From NCBI GenBank assembly GCA_023140035.1, contig JAGLML010000061.1, positions 1-6,543 of the forward strand: a DNA stretch of 6,543 bases, read 5' to 3'. Made by a program: the position numbers and the translations under genes. This DNA comes from Thermoplasmatales archaeon (lineage in GTDB: Archaea; Thermoplasmatota; E2; DHVEG-1). Below, one piece after another: positions 1-5,418 of this stretch. Position 1 is the first letter of the stretch; each line of letters opens with the position of its first letter. The notes beneath the pieces are model-generated. The model was not told the DNA's origin and did not search any database. It was given only the letters and a program-made list of their open reading frames with translations.

Positions 1-651
1 GCACAAAGAAGACTTATTACCGGTTTTAAGGGCGATCCTCGATGTGATCGAAAAAAATGGATGGAAGCAAATGAGCCAGACATGCTTGCTTGTTCGCTAT
101 CGGGAGAGCCTACGCTATATCCAAAACTTGGAGAATTTTTTGAAATCTGTCATAAGAAAAGGATTACCACATTTTTAGTAACAAATGGAACGACACCAGA
201 AATACTAGAAAAATTAGATCCGTTGCCAAAACAACTATATGTCTCGGTTGTTGCCCCAAATGAAGAGGTGTATAAGAAGATATGCTCGCCGTTAATACCC
301 AATGGTTGGGAAAAGCTGAATCAAACGCTAGAATTACTGCCATCCCTAGATACCCGGACCGTCATACGTCATACATTAGTAAAAAACTGGAACATGGATG
401 ATAAATTTATAGAAGAATATAAAAAATTAGATAGTAAAGCATCACCCCTGTTTGTCGAACCTAAAGGTTATGTTTTTGTTGGTTACTCAAGGAAAAGGAT
501 GAATCTTTCGAACATGCCATCACACGCAAGTGTAAGGGATTTTGGAAATAAACTTGCAGAGTTAATGGGATATGAAAATATCATGGAAAAATCAGATTCA
601 AGGGTAGTATTGTTAGGCAAAAACCCAAAAAAGAGGGAAATTAGTAAATAG
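1..651 (+). CDS. taw1: tRNA 4-demethylwyosine synthase Taw1 (radical SAM), 5' truncated by window edge
   Basis: The reading frame is open from base 1 to the TAG at 649-651, giving 216 visible residues. The first ATG in frame, at 61, is internal, because the preceding 20 codons (including GFKGDPR) already match the family. Recognisable blocks are LSGEPTLYP, TFLVTNGTTPE, QLYVSVVAPNEEVYKKI, a WEKLNQTLELL helix, TRTVIRHTLVK, and FVEPKGYVFVGYSRKRM followed by NMPSHASVRDF near the C-terminus. These are typical of archaeal Taw1/TYW1. Taw1 condenses N1-methylguanosine-37 of tRNA-Phe with pyruvate, using S-adenosylmethionine and Fe-S clusters, to form the tricyclic base of wyosine derivatives. It is cytosolic. 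The radical-SAM CxxxCxxC motif lies upstream, outside the window; family members run to roughly 310-350 residues, so about a third is missing. The gene converges on sepF with 33 bp between the stop codons. Confidence 0.93.
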   Translation, partial: AQRRLITGFKGDPRCDRKKWMEANEPDMLACSLSGEPTLYPKLGEFFEICHKKRITTFLVTNGTTPEILEKLDPLPKQLYVSVVAPNEEVYKKICSPLIPNGWEKLNQTLELLPSLDTRTVIRHTLVKNWNMDDKFIEEYKKLDSKASPLFVEPKGYVFVGYSRKRMNLSNMPSHASVRDFGNKLAELMGYENIMEKSDSRVVLLGKNPKKREISK

Positions 652-679
652 CGTCATTAATAAAAGAAAGTAGATAATG

Positions 680-684
680 AAAAA
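680..684 (-). terminator. oligo-T terminator of sepF
   Basis: Read on the minus strand there is a T5 run directly after the sepF stop codon (TAA at 685-687). Archaeal RNA polymerase terminates at short T-runs without a hairpin. The site sits in the convergent taw1/sepF spacer. Confidence 0.45.
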
Positions 685-1056
685 TTATGCGTATTTTCCC
701 CTTATTTTACGTCTGTCTATTTTTACCCCACTTGGAGAAATAATCATAAGATTATTGCCAATACCTGCAATATCTCCATCGATATCATCTGCTATTCGCC
801 GTAATTCATCTGTTATTCTCTTAAGTATTACTTCTTCATCAGAAACTGGTGAGAAATCGAGAATTAAAACATTTCCACCATACACATAATCTGATAATTG
901 TTTTATGTCTTCGTATCTTTGAATTTCACCAACTGCGACATGCATCTTGGCAGAAGTTTTTTCGTCTGTTTTTGATTCGCCATATTTTTCAAGATCTACA
1001 TATCCCTCTGTTATATCTGTTTTTTTCCCACCAAAAATTCTGCTTCCTAATCCCAT
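685..1056 (-). CDS. sepF: SepF-like cell division protein (FtsZ membrane anchor)
   Basis: The product is 123 aa, the usual size for archaeal SepF (DUF552). Residues 1-12 (MGLGSRIFGGKK) form a short amphipathic membrane-targeting segment, residues about 13-36 are a charged linker, and residues about 37-116 are the SepF fold. The fold contains VAVGEIQRYEDIKQLSDYV, GNVLILDFSPVSDEE, and the C-terminal GDIAGIG...MIISPSGVKI signature. Archaeal SepF binds membrane through its N-terminus and FtsZ through the globular domain, tethering the division ring at mid-cell. The ATG is chosen because it gives the expected N-terminal amphipathic helix; the ribosome site before it is weak (a GAG-type match about 7 nt upstream). 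The gene is monocistronic, convergent with taw1 and divergent from the 78-codon gene. No ftsZ is visible here. Confidence 0.9.
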   Translation of the reverse strand: MGLGSRIFGGKKTDITEGYVDLEKYGESKTDEKTSAKMHVAVGEIQRYEDIKQLSDYVYGGNVLILDFSPVSDEEVILKRITDELRRIADDIDGDIAGIGNNLMIISPSGVKIDRRKIRGKYA

Positions 1057-1104
1057 AATAACACTCTTCCCTAGATTTAACTAATAATCTAAAATATAAT
1101 TCGC

Positions 1105-1112
1105 TTTATAAA
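1105..1112 (-). promoter_or_regulatory. TATA box of sepF
   Basis: TTTATAAA on the minus strand, centred about 52 bp upstream of the sepF ATG. The expected transcription start about 25 bp downstream is near 1082, giving a leader of about 25 nt. The 8-mer is palindromic, so the orientation is taken from the gene it precedes. Confidence 0.6.
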
Positions 1113-1140
1113 CATTCGCCAAGCCGATATCAAATAATTT

Positions 1141-1155
1141 CGAAACATTTATATC
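1141..1155 (+). promoter_or_regulatory. BRE/TATA promoter of the 78-codon gene
   Basis: CGAAAC followed by ATTTATATC is a good match to an archaeal BRE plus TATA box. The start of transcription predicted about 25 bp downstream falls at about 1176-1180, leaving a leader of roughly 35 nt with a strong Shine-Dalgarno sequence at its end. It lies back to back with the sepF promoter in the 156-bp divergent spacer. Confidence 0.65.
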
Positions 1156-1178
1156 ACACGGATGACAAACATATACAT

Positions 1179-1195
1179 GCTAGTTAAAATCTAGC
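1179..1195 (+). repeat. Inverted repeat at the predicted transcription start
   Basis: GCTAG, a 7-nt spacer (TTAAAAT), then CTAGC: a perfect 5-bp inverted repeat placed at or just after the predicted start of transcription of the 78-codon gene. It could be a repressor operator or a small 5' hairpin. The repeat is seen in the sequence; any role is inference, and a 5-bp match can arise by chance in AT-rich DNA. Confidence 0.35.
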
Positions 1196-1206
1196 TAAGT
1201 AGTTAA

Positions 1207-1216
1207 GAGGAGGTGA
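1207..1216 (+). promoter_or_regulatory. Perfect Shine-Dalgarno sequence overlapping the nominal GTG start
   Basis: GAGGAGGTGA is complementary over nine or more bases to the archaeal 16S 3' end. The GTG at 1213-1215, the only canonical start close to it in the open frame, is part of this sequence rather than 5-9 nt downstream. This makes the true start of the following gene uncertain. Confidence 0.7.
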
Positions 1217-1449
1217 ATAAAGTCGATATTAAAATTGTGGGTTTAATTTCAGATGAAGAAGAACTTGATGAAATTCAAAGCATTGCAAAAATTTTTGTCT
1301 ATGAGCAAAGAATGAAAGGTTTTAAACATCCCGCAAAAAAAGATAATTCAATAAGAAAAAATTATCTAAAATATTATAAAAAAACTGATAGTCATCGTAA
1401 AACTGATTATAATCATCTGCCGCATCTAATGGTGAGAGGATTAATCTAA
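1213..1449 (+). CDS. Small basic protein of unknown function
   Basis: I do not recognise this protein. The frame gives up to 78 aa ending at TAA 1447-1449. A short hydrophobic strand (DIKIVGLIS) is followed by an acidic-to-amphipathic helix (residues about 14-34, SDEEELDEIQSIAKIFVYE) and a basic, Tyr/His/Lys-rich tail. There are no cysteines, no signal peptide and no membrane segment. The strong promoter and Shine-Dalgarno sequence argue that it is expressed. The start is unresolved: GTG 1213 lies inside the Shine-Dalgarno sequence; GTG 1237 is about 20 nt past it; only the non-canonical ATT at 1228 has normal spacing. The other two frames stop at once. It may be a small regulator or a conserved lineage-specific protein, but nothing in the sequence shows which. 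It is divergent from sepF. Confidence 0.6.
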   Translation: MNKVDIKIVGLISDEEELDEIQSIAKIFVYEQRMKGFKHPAKKDNSIRKNYLKYYKKTDSHRKTDYNHLPHLMVRGLI

Positions 1450-1699
1450 TTTTAATTTACTTTAGTAGTTTTCTATTTTAACCATCATATCTATTAATTA
1501 TTATGGAGATTTTTTAAAAATATTCACTAAGATAGTAAAATTTAAACCAGTTGGATTAAAGAGATGCATTTAGCAGACATAAATTCTAACGAGAGTGATA
1601 AAAAAAGAACTCAATGAGATAGATTATACAATACATCCAGAGCTTAATTTTATAATAATTACATAACAAATTATTTATCATAGTAAATAATTATAGTTT
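1450..1699. other. AT-rich intergenic spacer, possible decayed coding remnant
   Basis: There is no intact gene. The plus frame starting at 1502 reads as protein-like segments broken by stops: a Lys/Phe-rich stretch (1502-1570), stops at 1571 and 1580, then a segment 1583-1657 ending in ELNEIDYTIHPELNFIII before TAA. The second piece has balanced, non-repetitive composition, but I cannot assign it to any family. The rest is AT-rich and should hold the upstream promoter of the protease gene. Confidence 0.25.
1668..1679 (+). promoter_or_regulatory. Candidate TATA region of the C25 peptidase gene
   Basis: ACAAA followed by TTATTTATC is centred about 25 bp before the TTG at 1700, which would give a transcript with almost no leader. 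That agrees with the lack of any Shine-Dalgarno match before 1700. A second AT-rich candidate lies at about 1646-1655, so the choice is tentative. Confidence 0.3.
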
Positions 1700-3157
1700 T
1701 TGATAAACGTGAAAAAGAATAAAAAATTAAAAATAACAGCTTTAATGTTGATACTTGTGCTTTTTTCAACTACTTTTTCTGCAGATGCCCTCCAAAATAA
1801 AAATAGCCATCTCAAACAAAACATAGTAAATAGTAAAGATAATGTAGAAGAGAACAATGTGTTCTCAGATGGAGTCTATGATCTTCTAATAATAGCTCCA
1901 CAAGCGTTCTCTAGATATATCCTGCCTCTTGTTCATCATAAAAATAAGTTTGGTGTAAAGACAATACTTGTGGATGTAGAGGATGTTTACCACCAGATGT
2001 TTTGGCATGGGCGGGACAAGGCTGAAAAAATCAAATATTTTATTAAATCAGCTCTTGATGAATGGGGGATCAAATATGTTCTTCTAGTTGGCGGTAGAAA
2101 AAATCAACGGGCAACTGAGACATGGTGGATACCAGTAAGATACAGCCACCTGGATCGGAGATATGGGCAATTTGTAGAAAGAAAATTCATTAGTGACTTA
2201 TACTTTGCAGACATATATGACGAAAATGATAACTTTTCTAGCTGGGATACTGACGATGATGGGATTTATGGTGAATGGCCAGAAGACAAAGCAGCAGAGG
2301 ATACACCTGATTTATATCCCGATGTATACGTAGGACGACTTCCATGTCGAAATGCTTTTGAAGTAAGAATAATGGTAAGAAAAATTATAAGTTATGAAAC
2401 AGGAAAATGTTCAGACTCCTGGTTTAAAACCATGGTAGTTGTCGCTGGGGATACTTATCCTGAAAAAACCGAGTATTATGATGGGGAAGTATACACACAA
2501 ATGGGACTTGACATGATGCCCGATTTCAATCCAGTTAAACTTTGGACGTCTGATGAAAGTTTAAAAAACTGGATCGACGTTGTAAGAGCTATCAACAAAG
2601 GTTGTGGTTTTATTTGGTTTTCTGGTCATGGCAATCCCGCGTTATGGGGAACACATCCACCAGATGATAGTTCAACATGGATTTATGGCCTTAGACTACG
2701 TAACATGCCCTTTCTTTTTAATGGAAAAAAACTACCGGTGTGTATTACGGGTAGCGGATGTTTCAACAGCATGTTTAATGTAAGTCTAGGTCACTCAACA
2801 TGGGTATATGGGCTACCCATCCCTCGATGTTGGAGTTGGGCTTTAACAAGTAAAATTAACGGGGGAAGTATTGCAACAATTGGAGCGACAGCATTCAGCT
2901 ATGAATCACCTGACATCAACACTGGGCAGGGTGGAATCGAGTGGCTTGACATGCATTTCTTCGGTGAATATGGGCTCAACAATACAGATATACTAGGTGA
3001 AACCTGGGGAAACACAATCATTTCTTTTCTACAAAATTTTCCTATCATTTGGAGTGATAATAGCTCTAACGGTACAGCGTTGATTGCAAAGAATGTTGAA
3101 GAATGGCTTCTGATGGGAGACCCCAGTCTTAAGATTGGTGGATATCCTATTATATAA
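1700..3157 (+). CDS. Secreted C25 (gingipain-like) cysteine peptidase
   Basis: The product is up to 485 aa. Residues 1-30 are a signal peptide: a Lys-rich start, the hydrophobic core LMLILVLFSTTF, and a likely cut after SADA. The mature part is a clan CD, family C25 peptidase. The subdomain before the catalytic residues has KYVLLVGG (125-132), SDLYFADIYDEND (165-177), a DxDxDG calcium-type loop (D183, D185, D187) and YPDVYVGRLPC (206-216). The catalytic dyad is His310 in FSGHG and Cys354 in ITGSGC. The protein ends with EEWLLMGDPSLKIGG, the usual close of this domain, and has no C-terminal membrane anchor or sorting tail, so it is probably released outside the cell to degrade protein. The start is uncertain: TTG 1700 and GTG 1709 both keep the signal peptide, and neither has a Shine-Dalgarno site. 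It converges on the rpsM-tRNA operon. Arg or Lys specificity cannot be read from the sequence. Confidence 0.88.
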   Translation: MINVKKNKKLKITALMLILVLFSTTFSADALQNKNSHLKQNIVNSKDNVEENNVFSDGVYDLLIIAPQAFSRYILPLVHHKNKFGVKTILVDVEDVYHQMFWHGRDKAEKIKYFIKSALDEWGIKYVLLVGGRKNQRATETWWIPVRYSHLDRRYGQFVERKFISDLYFADIYDENDNFSSWDTDDDGIYGEWPEDKAAEDTPDLYPDVYVGRLPCRNAFEVRIMVRKIISYETGKCSDSWFKTMVVVAGDTYPEKTEYYDGEVYTQMGLDMMPDFNPVKLWTSDESLKNWIDVVRAINKGCGFIWFSGHGNPALWGTHPPDDSSTWIYGLRLRNMPFLFNGKKLPVCITGSGCFNSMFNVSLGHSTWVYGLPIPRCWSWALTSKINGGSIATIGATAFSYESPDINTGQGGIEWLDMHFFGEYGLNNTDILGETWGNTIISFLQNFPIIWSDNSSNGTALIAKNVEEWLLMGDPSLKIGGYPII

Positions 3158-3187
3158 GCACACCTCCACCCATATAAGCAATAACGC

Positions 3188-3192
3188 AAAAA
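3188..3192 (-). terminator. Oligo-T terminator after tRNA-Pro
   Basis: A T5 run on the minus strand, about 36 nt beyond the 3' end of the tRNA, is the first T-run reached by the minus-strand operon transcript after the tRNA. It fits an archaeal oligo-T terminator. Confidence 0.4.
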
Positions 3193-3204
3193 TATTAATT
3201 AGAA

Positions 3205-3212
3205 CCCCCCCC
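3205..3212. repeat. C8/G8 homopolymer
   Basis: Eight C residues on the plus strand (G8 in the minus-strand tRNA trailer) in an otherwise AT-rich spacer. It is noncoding on both strands. The run may vary in length or be miscounted in assembly. Confidence 0.8.
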
Positions 3213-3227
3213 AGCGAGAAGGCTCAG

Positions 3228-3300
3228 TGGGCCTGCTGAGATTTGAACTCAAGTCTATGGCTCCCGAAGCCACAAGGATGCCAAGCTACCCTACAGGCCC
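3228..3300 (-). tRNA. tRNA-Pro (anticodon CGG)
   Basis: A 73-nt cloverleaf reads on the minus strand. The 7-bp acceptor stem is GGGCCTG with CAGGCCC and discriminator A. The D arm is GGGTAGCTTGGCATCCT, with the G10-U25 pair common in archaea. The anticodon stem GTGGC/GCCAT has loop TTCGGGA, so the anticodon is CGG (3266-3264) and reads the proline codon CCG. The T arm is TTGAG/CTCAG with loop TTCAAAT. No intron is visible, and the 3' CCA is not encoded (the next bases are CTG), so it must be added by CCA-transferase. It lies 59 nt after the rpoD stop codon, at the end of the ribosomal operon, and no convincing promoter of its own is seen. It is probably processed from the operon transcript. 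Confidence 0.95.
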
Positions 3301-3306
3301 TTTTTT
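3301..3306 (+). terminator. T6 run after antisense tRNA: likely terminator of the C25 gene
   Basis: On the plus strand GGGCCTG...CAGGCCC, the antisense of the tRNA acceptor stem, is followed at once by TTTTTT. This is the first T-run of four or more downstream of the C25 stop codon (3155-3157). It could end the protease transcript, both as an archaeal oligo-T stop and by resembling a hairpin-plus-U intrinsic terminator. Confidence 0.45.
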
Positions 3307-3346
3307 GCAAAGCTAAAATAGAAAATGTGTAAAAGATACTTTTGGT

Positions 3347-3358
3347 AAAAAATAAAAA
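3347..3358 (-). terminator. T-rich stop directly after rpoD
   Basis: The minus strand reads TTTTTATTTTTT, starting 1 nt after the rpoD TAA. It probably causes partial termination, leaving some read-through to carry the tRNA 47 nt further on. If termination were complete, the tRNA would need its own promoter in 3301-3346, where I see no good TATA box. Confidence 0.45.
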
Positions 3359-3359
3359 T

Positions 3360-4154
3360 TTATTTTAGATTTTTAAGAAGTTTACCAAGTTCTTCATATT
3401 TTTTTGCAAGTATATCGACGGATTCTTTTAGAGCATCTTTTGCATTCAACGATCCATCTGTTTCAAAACTAAATGTTATCTTGCTTGGATCCCTTTTAAC
3501 TGTAATATAATCTGCCTTTTCCTTATTGATATATGATTCCAGAACAGGTAATTTTGTGACATCCTTTATCTCTAGTTTGTTACCGTTCATTTCAACAAGA
3601 TCTTTTGGAAGTTGCTTTATGAACTCTTTTACTTCATCCATTCTCTTTTTATCAGTTTCAATAGTAGGTTCCAATTTATAACTTGGGGCTTGCACTGTTT
3701 GCCATTTTGCGTGATCTTTTCCCTTCCCAAAATTTGCTTCTACTTCTAGTATTATCCGCTGATTTTTTGATAGTTCAACAATTGGTATTTTGTCTTCTTT
3801 TATGGCCCAACTTTCGTTTTCAGGTTGCAAATCTCCAGAATATACAACTCCTTCTCCTTCTTTACTCAAAGTATACCGAACCGTACAACTCGGACATCCT
3901 TTACCCTTGCATTTGCAATCCTCTTTATGTACTAGTAATTGCAAATCAGTGGGTAGAGGAATCATACCAAGTCTATGAGCAATTATTTCATCAAAAAGAG
4001 GGCTGGTATTATCATATATTATAACATCGTGGATGGCTAGTTTAGGTAGTTCAGAAAGCATTGTTCTCCTTAAGGAATTTACAAAGTAGACATCAGTATC
4101 TTCAATTTTTAAAATACCTTTATTTCCTTTTAGTTTTACACTTTTAACTTTCAT
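3360..4154 (-). CDS. rpoD: DNA-directed RNA polymerase subunit D
   Basis: The product is 264 aa, the archaeal counterpart of eukaryotic Rpb3 and half of bacterial alpha2; it pairs with subunit L to nucleate RNA polymerase assembly. Visible blocks are NSLRRTMLSELPKLAI (26-41), the alpha-like dimerisation motif; HRLGMIPLPTD (60-70); HAKWQTVQAPSYKLEP (148-163); and FSFETDGSL (228-236) in the last dimerisation segment. Cysteines at 80, 82, 87 and 90 (CxCx4Cx2C) sit where Rpb3 binds zinc. The segment at about 165-215, which carries a ferredoxin-like Fe-S domain in some archaea, has no cysteine, so no cluster is expected. The start is supported by GGTGA at 4159-4163, overlapping the end of rpsK, 9 nt away. 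It is the last protein gene of the operon. This is archaeal rpoD, not the bacterial sigma-70 gene of the same symbol. Confidence 0.97.
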   Translation of the reverse strand: MKVKSVKLKGNKGILKIEDTDVYFVNSLRRTMLSELPKLAIHDVIIYDNTSPLFDEIIAHRLGMIPLPTDLQLLVHKEDCKCKGKGCPSCTVRYTLSKEGEGVVYSGDLQPENESWAIKEDKIPIVELSKNQRIILEVEANFGKGKDHAKWQTVQAPSYKLEPTIETDKKRMDEVKEFIKQLPKDLVEMNGNKLEIKDVTKLPVLESYINKEKADYITVKRDPSKITFSFETDGSLNAKDALKESVDILAKKYEELGKLLKNLK

Positions 4155-4163
4155 CTGTTCACC

Positions 4164-4547
4164 TTAGATACGCCTACCTCGCTTGCCACCTTTTACTTTG
4201 GTACCATCGTGTGGGCGCGGTGTAACATCTTCAATGTTTCCAATCCTTAGCCCTGCTCTGACAAGCGAACGAATAGCAGTTTGAGCACCACGACCGGGAG
4301 AGCCACCTTTCTTTCCCCCTTTTCCTCTAATTCGTACGTTAACTCTATCAAATCCTTTTTCCATAGCAGCGTCAGCTGCAGCTTGTGCAACCTTCATGGC
4401 AACATATGGTGATCCTTCATCTTTTGCTGATTTTGTAACCATTCCACCGGAACATCTTGTGATCGTTTCGGCACCTGTCAAATCTGTTATAGTAATTATA
4501 ATATTGTTAAAAGATGCGTAAATATGTGCTATTCCTGTTCTACCCAT
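4164..4547 (-). CDS. rpsK: Small-subunit ribosomal protein uS11
   Basis: The product is 127 aa, full length for archaeal uS11 (about 125-135 aa). Family blocks are GIAHIYASFNNIIITITDLTG (5-25), SGGMVTKSAKDEGSPY (33-48), GRGAQTAIRSLVRAG (85-99), IEDVTPRPHDG (105-115) and the basic GGKRGRRI end. uS11 sits on the platform of the 30S subunit, near the 3' end of 16S rRNA and the mRNA exit region. The ATG is 2 nt after the rpsD stop codon. Its Shine-Dalgarno sequence AAGGAGGA (4557-4564) is embedded in the last codons of rpsD with 9-nt spacing, so the two genes are probably translationally coupled. There is no extension here, unlike the two ribosomal proteins encoded just upstream. Confidence 0.98.
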   Translation of the reverse strand: MGRTGIAHIYASFNNIIITITDLTGAETITRCSGGMVTKSAKDEGSPYVAMKVAQAAADAAMEKGFDRVNVRIRGKGGKKGGSPGRGAQTAIRSLVRAGLRIGNIEDVTPRPHDGTKVKGGKRGRRI

Positions 4548-4549
4548 AT

Positions 4550-5407
4550 CTATTTATCCTCCTTTTTTTCATCGGTTTCTTTATTTTCATCTTTTAATTC
4601 TGCCTGTTTTTCATCTGGAGGAGATTTTTTTTCTTCTGGTTTTTCTTTTGCAACATTCTCAGGTTGTTTTGCTGGTTCCATGGTTTCTTTTTTGGCATTG
4701 GCTTTATCTTTGTTTTTCTCTTCTTCTTTAGCTTCAGTTTTTTCTTCTTGCTCTTTTGTCGGTTCAGTGGTTTCCTCTTTCTCCTTTTTTATTTCTGGTT
4801 CAGGTTTTTTTTCTTTTTTTGGTTTGACAGTTTCTTCATCAGTTTTTTCTATTTTAGAAGTAGTAACATCAGTCTTGTAAACATCTGTCTTAGGTCTTGC
4901 AGGATGTGATAATTCATTTAAAGGGGATCTATTAGTGTAACCTATATCGTTTTCTTCATCTTTTGAGACCATGTAGCTTGGAATAGTTACCTTTCTTTCT
5001 CCAATTGCAACATGTCCATGGTTGATCAATTGTCTAGATTGAGTAGTAGTACTTGAAAAGCCTTTTAAAAATACAAGGGTTTGTAATCTCCTAGAAAGCA
5101 CCGATTCAGTTTCTAATGCTAATACATCATCAAGCGACGAACCAGCAGGTAATATGCTCATTCTGGTAAGGTGAAGAAGTAGTTGTTCACTCTCTTTTTT
5201 TACTTGAGGGTCTTTTCCTCCTATCTTTGCAAGTAACTCCCTCGCTTGATGTCTATATCTCCCCAGGTATGTTTTTGCTTTCCATACTTCTTTGTGATTC
5301 TTGAGTCCATATTTTTTAATTAATGCTCTCTCAGATTCAATACGATTTTCCTTCCAAGGATGGAAGGGAGTGTCGTATTTTTTCTTAGGAAACTTTGGAC
5401 TTCCCAT
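4550..5407 (-). CDS. rpsD: Small-subunit ribosomal protein uS4 with long charged C-terminal tail
   Basis: The product is 285 aa, about 110 longer than typical archaeal uS4 (about 170-190 aa). Residues 1-172 are a complete core: an N-terminal MGSPKFPKKKYDTPFHPW block, YGLKNHKEVWKAKTYLGRYR (33-52), the S4 RNA-binding domain (about 106-147, RRLQTLVFLKGF...QSRQLINHGHVAIGERKV), and the usual core end SPLNELSHPARP (161-172). Residues 173-285 are a low-complexity tail rich in Lys, Glu, Thr, Pro and Asp with no aromatic residue after Tyr177, so it is almost certainly disordered. uS4 is a primary 16S rRNA binder in the 30S body near the mRNA entry channel. The ATG lies 11 nt after the rpsM stop codon, with GGAG overlapping that stop as ribosome site. 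The tail ends with the rpsK Shine-Dalgarno sequence, which confirms that the frame is genuine to the end. Confidence 0.96.
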   Translation of the reverse strand: MGSPKFPKKKYDTPFHPWKENRIESERALIKKYGLKNHKEVWKAKTYLGRYRHQARELLAKIGGKDPQVKKESEQLLLHLTRMSILPAGSSLDDVLALETESVLSRRLQTLVFLKGFSSTTTQSRQLINHGHVAIGERKVTIPSYMVSKDEENDIGYTNRSPLNELSHPARPKTDVYKTDVTTSKIEKTDEETVKPKKEKKPEPEIKKEKEETTEPTKEQEEKTEAKEEEKNKDKANAKKETMEPAKQPENVAKEKPEEKKSPPDEKQAELKDENKETDEKKEDK

Positions 5408-5418
5408 AGATACCGCTC

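Noticed and set aside
677..1058. Plus-strand frames opposite sepF
   Set aside because: The sepF domain signature on the minus strand is clear; these frames have no start signals or family features.
2899..3189. Minus-strand frame overlapping the end of the protease gene, preceded by a GGGTGGAGGTG-like sequence
   Set aside because: The purine-rich sequence is at the frame's start rather than well spaced, no family is recognisable, and the plus strand encodes the conserved C25 C-terminus.
3683..4024. Plus-strand frames opposite rpoD
   Set aside because: They are antisense to a strongly conserved RNA polymerase subunit and have no recognisable content.
4524..4909. Plus-strand open frames rich in Ser/Phe/Cys opposite the uS4 tail
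   Set aside because: Their composition is simply the complement of the Lys/Glu-rich tail codons, and the minus strand is fixed by the uS4 core and the rpsK Shine-Dalgarno sequence.
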